From contig JAVSML010018938.1 of assembly GCA_038503035.1 (NCBI GenBank), forward strand, positions 22,647-86,646: a stretch of DNA of 64,000 nt. Reading direction: 5' to 3'. A program made the translations under genes and the position numbers. How positions within the stretch are numbered: position 1 is the stretch's first letter; every line of letters starts with the position of its first letter. A model generated the notes under the pieces. The model saw nothing but the letters and a program-made list of their open reading frames with translations. It searched no databases and was not told the DNA's origin. The stretch is from Crocodylus rhombifer. Taxonomy: Eukaryota; Chordata; Crocodylia; Crocodylidae. This document shows, one piece after another, positions 12,213-23,600 of the stretch.

Positions 12213-12825
12213 CAGTGGCACATTAAGATTTATTGCGGACCTGGACAAACAGGAAATTGGAGGCCCCCCACCAGGTGAAGGCAGGTTCCCTTTGCACCTG
12301 CCAGGAAGCTGTGGCTGGACCCACTTGGCCTCCTTAGCACATCTGGGGCTAGTCAGGTGGCGCAAGCGCTGCTGAGGTGAAGGCAGCCCTGGCCCCTCTG
12401 CCCAGTGGGTGTCACGCAGCCAGAGCTGTGGTCCCCCAGCACCACTGGATGGACCAGGGGGCAAGAGCTTCACCCCAGCTGCCTGCCCATCCCCCTCCTG
12501 GCCCAGGTGGAGCAGGGCTGTCCCACAGTGCTGGTGCCTGTGACTGCCCACAAATGGCAGGAAGCAGGAGTGGGAGTGGGGCCGCCTATGGGGCCTCCTG
12601 GCAGCAGATGGCCCTGGGAAGCCACCACTACGTGCAGGGAGGACCATGCCTGCCCCTAGCCTCTGGTCCTGGCCTGGCCGGAGGAGAGGAAGCGTTCAGT
12701 GACTGCCCTGGATGCCTACAGCCAGGATGTCCACCCTGGCTGTGCTGCCCTGCCACCCCAGGGGGCCCGACTGGCAGGGGCCCCTGCGTCCAGGCTCTGC
12801 AAGCCTGTGAATTAATCTGCCTCTG
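12213..12825. mobile_element. hAT-type non-autonomous element, 613 bp, inserted in an L3 LINE
   Basis: Left end CAGTGGCACATTAAG and right end (minus strand) CAGAGGCAGATTAAT are terminal inverted repeats. The 8-bp target duplication is CCCCCAGG (12205-12212) and CCCCTAGG (12826-12833), differing at one position. The interior is GC-rich, and the frames of 148-151 codons on both strands are composition artefacts without domains. The insertion splits one L3 LINE copy into two parts. Confidence 0.75.
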
Positions 12826-12833
12826 CCCCTAGG

Positions 12834-13312
12834 AATCAGAGGTTAGGTTTTTTTCCATGAAAAATGAAGGTTTTTTTTCCATTCTTTCCCAAGCTTCTTG
12901 TATTATTTTTTAAATCCTTCTGATTGTAATTTTGGATATTCACACTATTCAAGCCAATCCTCTTTTAAGTCCTGCAGAGCACTTGGCCTCAATGAAAACC
13001 TGTGGCAATTAGTTCTAGGAGCTAGAAGTGCACTTAGTAAAAAAACCGAACACGTCACCTTTCAACAATTCTGCAGTGAAGTTGCTACCTTAGTTTCACT
13101 GATTTCCCCTTTGTTTCTAGTGAAGTGCCCCATCTAACTTCTGTACACCCTTTATTTTCCTCGTTTTTTTTTTCTCTAAGGTAAAACAGTCCCAGAATTT
13201 GCTTTATTCTCTCTTTCAAACCGAAAGTTTCACCACCTATTGTAAAATCTCTTCTCTGTCAGTTGCATCCTTTTAAAGAGAGGGTCACCAGAACACACCT
13301 ACACATGGTATT
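12834..13312 (-). repeat. L3-type LINE fragment, right part
   Basis: The stretch continues the L3 copy interrupted at 12204. Landmarks on the plus strand are CTTCTTGTATTATTTTTTAA, CTTCTGATTGTAATTTTGGA, GCACTTGGCCTCAATG, CTGTGGCAATTAGTTCTAGG and TTCTGTACACCCTTTATT. They correspond to the reverse complement of the C-terminal ORF2 region and tail. It is heavily decayed, with no usable frame. Confidence 0.65.
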
Positions 13313-14138
13313 CTAGGGGAGGGTTCATTGTGTATTATATAATGGCATGCTATCATTTTAAGTATTAATCTTGTTTAGGACTATTTTTTGTTGACGTAAA
13401 ACAGGTTTGTAATTTTTTTTTACCGAAAGAAAGTGTCTGTTTTTTGAGGAAAAGAATATTTTTCATTAAAAAATGGTCAGAAGTTGAAATATTTTAATCA
13501 GAAATAGCACTGAAGTGCCAGTAAGTACCACATGGTTTTTGATAACATCGCCTTGGAGGGCCCACTATACCCTAAAGTCCATGCCTTATGACCTTTACTG
13601 TGGTAGTGAATCTCAGGAAGCATGAAATTCCAATCCAGCAGTGCCAAGATGATTTCCAAACCAGTTACTGCATGGTGGGGTTGGAGTTAGGTGGAGTGGT
13701 TGAATAGGTGCAGGTGTAATGCTTGTAGAGTCCTGTGTATACTGGAATAAAACCTTATACACTACATTGATTCATCCTGAGCTGAGGGAAGCCCTGTTTT
13801 GAGGTGTTCCATCAAGTAGGATCAAGTGAAAAATTCAATGTAAATCTTCATTTACATTTTAAAATGTTTTTAATTACAGTGTGTTGGATTCCTCTGAATA
13901 CTTTAGCAAAGACATGTACTAGCAGGGATCTTCATAGGAGTGACAGATTTTGAAATCAACATAGGAGGGAACAGTGTTTGCAAAAAGCTATTTTTTAATT
14001 CATAATCATGAGCTGGCAACTCAAATCTGAGTCACACTTAGCCAATCAAAGAAAATAAGCCAGGCATGTGACTCAGGTATTTGAAGGATGATAGCCCAGA
14101 TTTCAAATGCAGCATATGACTTACGAAAGAGCTGTAGA
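13313..14138. other. AT-rich intergenic DNA
   Basis: No exon or repeat family recognised. Confidence 0.45.
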
Positions 14139-14146
14139 CAAAGGAT

Positions 14147-14411
14147 GTGTCTACACAAGATGCTGTATTGTACAAAAGGCTAATCTACCGTGCAGTAAAT
14201 CATCACCATCTACATGTGCATGGCAATTAGGGCACAGTAGACCAATTTACCATGCTGCTGGATAGTCCTATCAGATACAAGTGGTAACTGGCAGCACAGT
14301 AAATTACTGCACTTAAATGCACATGTAGACCATGACATCGGGATATGTTTACTCAGGTTCAAATTGAGCCAGAGTATATTCAGTCACATTGATTGCACAT
14401 GTAGACATGCC
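14147..14411. mobile_element. Foldback/MITE element with 8-bp target duplication, copy 2
   Basis: Left end GTGTCTACAC and right end GTAGACATGCC are inverted repeats. Flanks CAAAGGAT at 14139-14146 and 14412-14419 are identical, the 8-bp duplication expected for a hAT-like mechanism. The interior has GTGCAGTAAATC and GCACAGTAAATTACTGC palindromic motifs shared with the copies at 1175, 15198 and 15984. No coding capacity. Confidence 0.7.
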
Positions 14412-14419
14412 CAAAGGAT

Positions 14420-15197
14420 TTTCAGAAATTATTACATGAATAAACTTGAATAGAGAACACATTTGGGACAAAGCACAACATGTTCTGGACATTTCTTAGA
14501 ATTATATGGAAGTAGGACTGGAAGCAAGCACACAAAGTCTAAAGCAGGAAAAGGAGGCAAACTCCATGGAATGGCATTTTGGTCCATGGTTGGAACTAGT
14601 AGGCACTCCTGTAATGCAAACAATAATAGAGTTCATCATTTGTTATGAACAATGCATTCAGCTCTCATTACAAACAGTGCTTAGGAAAATAATGGGACAT
14701 CTGCTGTCTGTGGATGGATGCAAGGCATTCCATATGTGCCCTGTAAGCTCAAGGTGTTCCCAGCTGTGATTTCCTTCAATTGGTTTGTGCTTATTGTAGT
14801 TACAGATCCAGCATTTATCTCCTACAAGTACAAAGCATTATAGACAAAATGTGAAAATTTGATAGCTAGTAAAAGCAGTTTAGAAGATATTACTATGATG
14901 TAAGACCTTATTTCTGCAGGCTTTCAGAAGGAAGGGTTAAGTTTTGGGGAACTGTTTTTGGAGTTTATTACATACTATTCTGTTTTAACATTTCATCTGT
15001 TTTTTATAATTGATCTTGTTTTATATTATAAGCCACCCTGAACCTTTTCTGGGGAAAGAAGCATATAAAGCTAATAAATATACAAATTAACAAACAATAC
15101 ATAAATAATTCAGGCAGAACACTAATTTACAAACGACACAGAGGTTTAGGATAGCTATTAGCATCACAATCTATGCTTTTTAAGATTTCAACTCTCA
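14420..15197. other. Intergenic DNA
   Basis: Nothing recognised; AT-rich, with AATAAA-like words that have no supporting context. Confidence 0.45.
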
Positions 15198-15662
15198 GGA
15201 TACATCTACAGGAGGCGCTTAACTGCGCAGTAACCTGGTTTACTGCGAAGTAAGCATGTGCACATGCTTTCTACACAGTAAGCCTTGCTAATTGTGGATA
15301 AGTTTGCTACCTGCAAATGCAAGTAACAAATTTACTTTCAATTAGTAACAGCGCGGTAGCACTCATTTAGATGACCGACCGAGAGCAAATTTGCTCCCAG
15401 CCAGCCATGCACCAGGGGGCAGGAGATTTCTCCCTGCCTCTGGTTGCTGCCTGCTGCTGGGGCAGGCTCCACCACTGGAGCTCAAGTGGGAACTATATCC
15501 CCTTGTCCCAACAGCAGGGAGCTCCAAGCCCCTTGCTCCAAGATTGCAATCAGGGAGTGGAGGCTGGGAGATCCTTCTCTCTTAGAACCAGCTCTGTGTT
15601 CTTGGGGGTGGTGCTGGGCGATCCTTATCCCTGCACAGTTAGCAACCTGTGTAGATGCACCC
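15198..15662. mobile_element. Foldback/MITE element, copy 3
   Basis: The left end GGATACATCTACA pairs with the right end TGTGTAGATGCACCC. ACTGCGCAGTAA near 15225 is the family palindrome. The middle is GC-richer, and the domain-free frames of 64-113 codons on both strands come from composition. No target duplication was found, so the edges may be eroded. Confidence 0.55.
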
Positions 15663-15983
15663 ACAGAATAGGATGAGGCCCTTATTTGGGTTAAGACTAC
15701 TTTACTCCTGCTTAGGGTTAAAGTGACACTCTTGTGTTTGGAGAGAATAAGGTTAACTGTTTGGGCAACTAGATAATGAAGGATGCTTATCAGCAATAAT
15801 ATCTTATTGCTCACATTAGCCATTGTAAGGACAGAGAATGTTTGAATCTTGCTCTCTCAGGATGCCTTACCCTTTCCCCACCTCACATCTCCAGTGACAG
15901 TACTACCTGTGGTGTAGCTCCATCATTAGGAACAGCAGAACTGTGTGCACTTCACTCCAGATAGCTGCTAGAATTTTAATCAT
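15663..15983. other. Intergenic spacer between two foldback elements
   Basis: No feature recognised. Confidence 0.4.
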
Positions 15984-16511
15984 GGTGCGCATATCTACAT
16001 GAAACGTTTACTGTGCAGTTGATTACTTAGCTGCACAGTAAACATGATGTCTACACATGTGCCCCTATTAGGCCAGAGTAAATTAATATAGTTTGCAGCA
16101 GGACCGTACTTGTAAGTACACATATTATCCTGCTGCAGAGTAAAAAACTCTGCAGCAGCATATGTGTAGACGCTGCCTAGCTGGCTGGGGCAGAAGGATT
16201 CTTCAGTGCACGGGCTGCCTGTCAACTAGCCCCACACTGAAGCACTCTCATGCCCCAGCCAGCCCCTCTGCAGCACACCGAACCAGAGGGGAGCAGCCCT
16301 GGGCTGGCAGGCTGGCCCCCTGGGCTTCCTGCCAGCCAGGGCTGCTCTGGTCCAGCTCATTGTGCTGCACGTGAATAAACTCTGGGACTTACTACTCTGG
16401 AGTTTATTGCTCCCAGGCACATGAACAAATGGCATGCCCAGGAGCAATAAAGCCCAGGGAAATAAGCTCTGGAGTTTATTCACGTGCATTATAGCACATG
16501 TAGATGTGTCC
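15984..16511. mobile_element. Serial-hairpin foldback element, copy 4
   Basis: The outer ends GGTGCGCATATCTACATG and GCACATGTAGATGTGTCC pair imperfectly. Between them lies a row of separate hairpins: 16006-16018 with 16031-16043 (13/13); 16130-16141 with 16147-16158 (12/12); 16180-16192 with 16251-16263 (13/13) enclosing 16201-16208 with 16235-16242; 16291-16311 with 16328-16347 (one bulge); and 16366-16380 with 16474-16488 (15/15) enclosing 16403-16413 with 16441-16451. Almost the whole element can fold. No coding capacity. Confidence 0.7.
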
Positions 16512-17700
16512 AATATTACCTAACCCACCAACAGCTAATCCAGAGAACATGGAGACAGGAGAACCAGTGGCCACTGGGCAGCCTCCCACTGGTACTACCA
16601 GCACTGTAGCTGAACTGGTAGCAGCTATGGGGAAGAACAATCATACTGTATTAGGGAACCAGTATCACACAGAATCTCCAGTCACATTAAAGCACACCTA
16701 AAATGACAGCATAAAGCCAGAAAAGTCTTGTTCCCTCATTTCCATCACAATTTTTGCAGACCAGATCCCAGGAATGCATTCTCAGCTGGGTGCCTCAGTT
16801 CAGCAAGGACTTTGAGCAAATGCTTGAAAGTCACATCTCCACACAGCAAAGTATTTAAGGTGCACTTGTCTGAAGCTCTTCAAGAAAAGGGGTACTTAGG
16901 GATGTGCTGGCTTTCAATGGGGTTGGGTGCTCTTTTGAGAATCACACCCTTAAGCATGGTGATATATACATGTTTAAATTGAAGGTGAAGCTAAGTTCTT
17001 TCTTGAATAATACCAGCTGTTGAATGTGGACAATAGTCACAATATTGTTGTTAGTCTCCACAGCAGAATGCAGTATTCAGAGGTTTTGAAGTTAGTCTAC
17101 CATTATGATGAAATGCAGCATTCAGATTTGCGGACATTTTCAGTCTCATGAATGAGAGAAATGCATAATGATCAATGAACTGGTTTTCACTTTAAGTATA
17201 TTATTTTGACTTATTGCTCATAAAACGCTTTGCAGTACCATTAGGAGCAGTGAATTATTGCTGTGATAAACCTCTTCCAGATTAATGGACTGGACTGTAA
17301 TAGATTTATAGGACAAATAGTTTATTATTTAACATCATGTAGTTTTGGTAAATATAAAATAGCTGCTGTACCTGCTCTTCTGATCTCTTTCATTATACTG
17401 CAACATCCTCAATAAAGACATGAATCTACCAATGGGAATAGATACTTTTTACTCTGCAAGGTCATTTGTCAACTGCAGCAGTTGTGAATGCCCAACACTG
17501 TTCCTTTATCATAAAGTTATTTGTTAGAATGCCAGTAGAACCCAAAGGACAAAAAGATTTAGCAGGGCAATGCAAACAATGGTGGTAAATATATCAGCAG
17601 AAGCACGTTCCTTTGGTCTTCATTAAACTGTGAGCTGGACCTTGCCAGAGACTTTGCAGTTAAGGCACACACTTTTCATATAACTTGCTGCAAAGTCTTT
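16512..17700. other. Intergenic DNA
   Basis: No exon or repeat family recognised; AT-rich from about 16.9 kb onward. Confidence 0.45.
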
Positions 17701-18030
17701 ATACATAGGAACTATTGGATCAGATCAGACTTAAGGTCTACCTAATTCAGCATCTTGATTCCAATAGCACTGGATGCTTCAGGGGAAAGCGTTAGCCTCA
17801 GAGCAGGCTCCATTGTAAGGCCTTGTGTAGCTCAGTTCAAGTCCTGAAGCATGAATTTTAGCATCCTCCCAAAATGTTGTTGCCATTTATTATGATCGCT
17901 CTGGATGTTCTTGTTGTTCATATATGTATGCAGTCTGGTTTCAGACCTTGTGAAGCACTTGACCTCAATGTGCATGTCTACTCAATGCACAGCTGTGGTA
18001 AAAAAACCCACAAGATGTTCACTGACCAGC
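17701..18030 (-). repeat. L3-type LINE 3' fragment
   Basis: Plus-strand landmarks match the copy at 12046-13312: CATAGGAACTATTGGATCAG, ACTGGATGCTTCAGGGGAAAG, CCTGAAGCATGAATTTTAGC, CTCTGGATGTTCTTGTTG and GCACTTGACCTCAATG. This is the reverse complement of the LINE tail and C-terminal ORF2. Heavily decayed. Confidence 0.55.
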
Positions 18031-18099
18031 AGGGATCCTGGTTTTCTGTGATACAAATCAGATTTTTTCTGATTTAAAAAAAGAAAAAAAAAAAAGAAT

Positions 18100-18330
18100 C
18101 ACAAATTCTCTGATTAAAAACCCAAAATCTGTTATTAAAGCAAAAGGCCATGATATATATAGGTATCAGTTGAACACAATGTTCTATTGATAAATTTACA
18201 GTTTTAAAGCATTTTGGAAGCCTACCAGTGCCTCAATCACTAGAATAAAATAAATCATAAATACCTACATATTTTGGCATTTGATTTTGGGTTTTTCATC
18301 ATGTAAAATCAGAACCACTCTGTACACCCC
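18100..18330 (+). repeat. Unnamed interspersed repeat, copy 1
   Basis: The order of blocks GTTCTATTGATAAATTTACA, TTGGAAGCCTACCAGTG and TTTTGGGTTTTTCATCATG is repeated at 35702-35840 in the same orientation with moderate divergence. Family unknown. Confidence 0.45.
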
Positions 18331-18552
18331 AGGGTATTATGTGCAGAAAAAACCCTCAAAATTATGCCAAATTACTTTTATTTTTTCATAAGTTAAACTA
18401 AATATAACACTATTTGAACCTTCTTTAGAAATATATGCAGATATGTACCAGGATCAGACCTACTGGGAAGCTGTGCATGCTAGCCAAGGCTAGGGCCAGT
18501 GGGTGTAGGCAGAAGTATGGCATGGGCTGCCCCAGGTAGGAGTAGACAAGGC

Positions 18553-20160
18553 TCATAGATTTCATAGACATTAGGGGCTGGAAGGGACCTCTTGAAATCA
18601 TTGGGTCCAGCCCCCACCATAGGCTGGAAGTCAGCTGGGATCAAGTGACCCCAGCAAGGAATATATCCACCTGTTTTTTGAAGGAGTCCAGAGTAGGTGC
18701 TTGCACCATCTCTGGAGGGGAGTTTGTTCCAGATCCTGGACACATAAAAAATTCTCTTCTCATGTCTAGTCTAAATTGGCCTTCCTGGAGTTTATGCCAT
18801 TAGACCTTGTTATCTCTTGGGGAGCTCTGGCAAATAGGTGTTCTCCCAGGTCCTGATGTACCCCTCGTATGTAATTGAAGGCTGCCACCAAGTCCCCCCT
18901 GAGCCTTCTCTTCTCCAGACTGAAGAGTCCCAAGTCCCTCATCCTCTCCTTGTACAGCCCCTCCCTCCAGGCCTTGGATCATATGAGTGGCTCTCCTCTG
19001 GACTCTCTCAAACTTCTCCACCTCCTTCCTGAAGTGGGAGACCCACTACTGGACACAGTACTCCAGCTGCAGTCTCACCAGGGCTGAGGAAAGTGGGAGG
19101 ATAGCTTCCCTGGTTTTGCTTGAGAGGCATTAGTGGATGCACACCAGAGTTTGGTTAGCTTTGCCAGCCACAGCATCACATTGCTGGCTTATATTCACCT
19201 TGTGGTTAATCAAGACCCCCAAATCCCTTTCAGTCATGGTGCTAGTGAGCATAGCACTGCTGAGCCTGTAAGTATGCTGGGGGTTCTTCCTACCGAGGTT
19301 CAGCACCTTGCACTTCTCTGCATTGAAGGCCATCAGCCTACCTTGAGGGAGTGTCCAAGTCAGCCTGTATCCCTAGCCTGTCCTGTGGTGTGACCGTCTT
19401 CCTCCATAATTTGGGATCATCCACAAATTTGGCCAGTTCACATCCAACTCCAACATCCAGATCATTGATGAAGATGTTAAAGAGTACTGGCCCAAGTACT
19501 GAGCCCAAGGAACTTCACTGGTAACCCTACGCCACGTTGATTTGCTCTCTTCAACTAGTACTCTTTGGGTCTGACCCCGTAGCCAGTTGCCTAGCCATCG
19601 GAACATATGATGATCAAGACCACAGTTCCCCATCTTAACATGAGGACATCATGGGGAAGTAGGTCAAAGGCCTTCTTGAAGTCCAGATATATGATATCCA
19701 CGTCATCTCTCTTGTCCAGGACACAGGTTACCTGGTTGTAGAAGGAGATGAGGTTGGTCAGGCAAGACCGGCCAGTCACAAAGCCATGTTAGCTGGCATT
19801 CAGAAGCTTGTCTTCCATTAGTCTGGCATTGATGGATCCCTTGACAAGTTTCTCCAGGATTTTTCCAGGGATGGATGTCAGACTGATTGATCGACAGTTC
19901 CCTAGGTCATCCCTCCTCCCTGGTTTGTGGATAGGAACCATGTTGGCTCTTTTCCAGTCATCCAGGACCTTGCCCAAGCACCATGATTTTTCAAATATCT
20001 CTGCCAAGGGGGATGCAATGATGTCTGCCAGCTCTTTCAAGACTCTGGGGTGCATTCTGTCTGGGCCTGCGGACTTGTGAATGTCCAGTTTCTCAAGGTG
20101 TTCCTTCAATTGATCCACATCGATTTTGGGCCCGTTGCCCACTCCTGGTTTGGTTTGTGC
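18553..20160 (-). mobile_element. CR1 LINE fragment, 1.6 kb, ORF2 reverse transcriptase to 3' end
   Basis: The 3' tail lies on the left (CATAGATTTCATAGACATTA). Minus-strand fragments give recognisable CR1 ORF2 blocks in order: [19 protein letters not shown] (about 20.05 kb), [49 protein letters not shown], then AKFVDD (about 19.42 kb) and NPQHTYRLSSAML. CR1 is a non-LTR retrotransposon copied by target-primed reverse transcription. Several stops and frame changes break the gene. The catalytic pair of aspartates is still legible, but the following T is P. It is 5'-truncated inside the N-terminal reverse transcriptase region. Confidence 0.85.
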
Positions 20161-20283
20161 CATTCCTGGCAGTGTGAAATGAGTGAAAGCTAAGAGCTGA
20201 CATTTTTCAAAGGGCACCTTGAGTTTAATGAAGGGTGCCATGAGAAAAAAATGTTAAACACAGGCTAGAAATAGATGTTGCCT

Positions 20284-20755
20284 AATGAAGTGGATCAGCT
20301 GTGCCATGCTAGGTCACAGCACAACCCATCTACTTCATTGAGTGAAACACATTATGCCTTGTCCCATCCTTGATAGAGTGAGACAAGGGGCAATGTGATC
20401 TCCCCACTTTTCACACTGAGCCAGACCCATTCCCTGGGGTCACTGGGTAGTGAGTCTGGCTGAGTGGGAAAGGGCTTTTCCCCACTCAGAAAGACCCATC
20501 CCCTTGGATTGCAGGAGATGGGTCTGGCTGAGTGAGGAACTTTGACTTCACTTACAGAGACGTGCCCTAGATTCTCTGGGGTGCTCTCTGTAAGTGGAGA
20601 AAGTAGGCAGGTACTTCAGGGGCTAGAGGGGTCCTCAGCATCCGCAAGGGCACCTGCCCAGGGTGGCTGGTGAGTATGAGCATCTGAAGTCGCTTTACTG
20701 TCCTGCCACAGAGCTAACAGACATCTGCTGTAATAAAGTGGCAGAGTCTGTTACT
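20284..20755. repeat. Chain of consecutive hairpins, about 470 bp
   Basis: Hairpin arms follow one another: 20284-20295 with 20328-20339; 20348-20363 with 20382-20397 (near-perfect); 20410-20426 with 20454-20471; 20483-20500 with 20517-20534 (16/18); 20551-20560 with 20585-20594 (10/10, extendable outward); and 20715-20722 with 20746-20753. The motif GTCTGGCTGAGTG occurs twice directly, near 20454 and 20522. The architecture resembles 15984-16511, but the sequence is different. Probably a foldback-type element; ends not defined. Confidence 0.6.
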
Positions 20756-21744
20756 GCCTATTGTCACACCACTGATTTTCCTTTGATGGGGCACAACAAA
20801 GGATAGTGATGTCTATTAGCTCACTATTTGTGCCATCACAGCTCCATTTCTCCAAAGGTCAGGCACGAGGCCTGAGGCGGGAGGCTAACTGGGCCAAAGC
20901 TATTACATGTAAACATTATTAGCAGCAGGCTTCGACTCCCATCTCTTCACATAGTTCTAACCATTTTGCTGAGGTTCAAATCTAATTTGAGCTGTGCTGG
21001 CATGCAAAGGGGAAAGTTGGAAAAAAGTCATGTTTGTTCTTCCTAGCCATCAGGATCCCCAGAGCTGAGGACACTCTGGTTTGGGGCTCTTGTCCACAAC
21101 ACTGTGCTTAACAAGCCTCTAAAATACCTTTTTCATATGCAGTTAAATAAAAACAGCAAAATCCCAAAGGTATAGCACGAGAGTTGTACAGCCCATAAGT
21201 ACTGGAATGGGAATTCTTAAAGTGACACAAGAGAATTGTATCTGAAATAAGACTGTTAGATTAATGCTGAGTTACCATCACTCTCGTTAACACTTAATAC
21301 CTGAACATTACCACTGCTAATGAAGAGCACCTAACCTTAATTCTCCCACCCCCAGCAGCATAGGGGTACCTGAGGCAAAGTGGAAGCAGTGACTTCTGGT
21401 TGCTACCATGATCATGAACACAAGGCTGCTGGCAGCAGCCCCTTTTTTTGCACGCCCTTCATGTCTGTGTCCAGGGTGGTTGCCTCTATCACCCCTCCCT
21501 CCATTCATGTAAACATTTTGGTACAATCTTTCTCAAGTACAGCACATTACAGACTTAAATATACACATTTCACATCTTACCATATGTTAATTCCACTTCC
21601 ATTTAGGGCATTATTGCATTGTAACTTCAACTTCAAGATGTAGCAATAGGCTCAAGCACATGCCTAGTTTTAAGCATCTAAGTAGTGCCACTGAATTATT
21701 CATATGCTTAAAATTAGGTATGGTTTTAAGTACTTAATGGAAGA
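20756..21744. other. Intergenic DNA
   Basis: No exon or repeat family recognised. Confidence 0.45.
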
Positions 21745-21925
21745 GCAACAGAAACTCAGGGTACCTGGGTACTGCTGCTGGCTCTATCACTGGTTTGGTC
21801 ACTTCACTCTACTATGCCTTGTTTCCCCATCTGCAAATAGGGATGGTGATCCTGACCTCCTTTGTAAAGTACTTTGAGGTCTACTGATGAAAAGCCCTGT
21901 ATGCAGGCTGTTATTATTATTTTCT
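21745..21925 (+). repeat. MIR SINE
   Basis: Landmarks GCTGGCTCTATCACTGG, TTCCCCATCTGCAAATAGG, CTGACCTCCTTTGTAAAG and TTTGAGGTCTACTGATG, then a TTATTATTATT tail, are in MIR order. Confidence 0.75.
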
Positions 21926-23374
21926 CCACTGTGCTTAAATAAGCCTATTACTAAATGAGTCATAACTATACAAAAAATAATCTTTTCCCCAGACAGGTCC
22001 ACCTATGAAGAGCAATTTTTCATTGTAATAGTTTTCAATGTGCTTCAAAGTCAAATACCCACAGAGAATTAGCTCTGTACTTATGTAACTTCTAAATCTG
22101 ATTTACTGTATTAACAGGGAAACATCAGGGACAGGATTTTAAAAATATAGGAGTTCCTAAGTTCATATTTAAGCATCCATCTTATTTTCAAAAGTTTTGA
22201 GGTCTCTAAGAGCTTCTATTGGCCTCAAATAATATCAAAGAAAGATCTAGTTTGTGGTAACTGTAATCTCTTTGTGCTCAGTTTGCATAAGGGAAAAAAT
22301 AAGAAAGACTAAATTAACTGAATTGATTGTTTACTGAAAACTTGTCTCCAGGTTGAAACTACTGAGTTTAAACTACTAAGTAAGGGGGAAGGAAGGACCT
22401 GATTTGCATTATATGTTATAATCAATTTCAAAACAATAAAGTTAACATCTAAAGTAACACCTGGCCAAGTTTTTTTCTTTCATTGATTTCTATTTTGGCA
22501 CTGTGTACTTTCCTGCACCTGGCTTTAAGAAAGGTAGAGGTAAAAAAACAAACAAGCAGGACTTTGTAGTAGTGATTTCAATCCAGCCTGTTACGAGAGG
22601 TAAGTGAGACAACTGGTAATTATTATGCAATGAAAACATTTATTCACTTTCAGTTAATTATGCACACAAAAAATTCACAATGTACATCCGCTAATTATAT
22701 TGTCTGATATCCACATTGAGGGCTTTTAGCCAATTTTCTATCAACTAGGAAACAAACATAAGAAGATTTGAAAATATCAATACAAATTAGTAAATGTAAA
22801 ACCAATGCTGGCATCCTGGATTGCTGGTAATGTGTGGTGGAGTTCAAAGGAAATATGAGAGCGTCTTGAGGCAGATCCCCAGCTGGTGGAAGCAGGAATA
22901 GCTCCCTTGAAGCCAATGGGCCCAATCTCTAGCTGACATAAAATGTCTTTGTCCCATTGATGCTGATTTACGCAAGGCTGAGGAGTTCCCATGGTTGTCT
23001 TGGCCAGTCAGTGTGTCCAAAGGCTCTTATCCCTCCCTTCTCCTGCTATATAAAACTCCCTGTACATTGATAGACCTGTCTCTGCTCAGGAATAACTGTA
23101 GGAGGCTTTTCAGGGCACTGTCTTCAAGGGACGTTAATCATCTCTGCCACATAGCACTGTGACAGCTCGCTGACACCAGTGGAGCTGTATGGGTGTAGCA
23201 GAGCTGGTCCTGGGCATTGTGGTAATATAATATTGTACAGCCATTCTCTGGCCCCTCACTTCTTTAGGCTGAAGTCTGCTAGTTCAGAATATGGATGGTT
23301 GTTCTTGAAAAGCATATCTATAGTATAAATTTACCAACCCTAGTAAAAATACCCTGAGACATACCGCATTAGCT
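21926..23374. other. AT-rich intergenic DNA
   Basis: A possible relative of the 2867 repeat sits near 22880-22985 (CCCAGCTGGTGG ... GCTGATTTACGC), too diverged to call. Nothing else recognised. Confidence 0.4.
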
Positions 23375-23600
23375 AGAGAGTGTGTGGCCTAGCATGTAGG
23401 GCCCTGGGTTGGGAATTTTGAGATGTGTACTCTAGTCACAGCTCTGCCAGTAACCTACAGTAAGTTACTTCCCCTGCCACCCTTTGGATGTAGAGAAAGC
23501 TCTTCAAGGCAGAGTTTGATTTTCTTGATATATGTGCACAGTGTCTGAGTGTGGCTGGGGGCCTCCAAGCTATAATACAAGTAAATTATTATTCATTGCA
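23375..23600 (+). repeat. MIR-like CORE-SINE
   Basis: The order GTGTGTGGCCTAGCATGTAGG, CTCTAGTCACAGCTCTGCC, GTAAGTTACTTCC, GCTCTTCAAGGCAGAG and TATAATACAAGTAAATTATTA fits a MIR-family SINE with a reptile-type tail. The middle is shortened. Confidence 0.6.
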
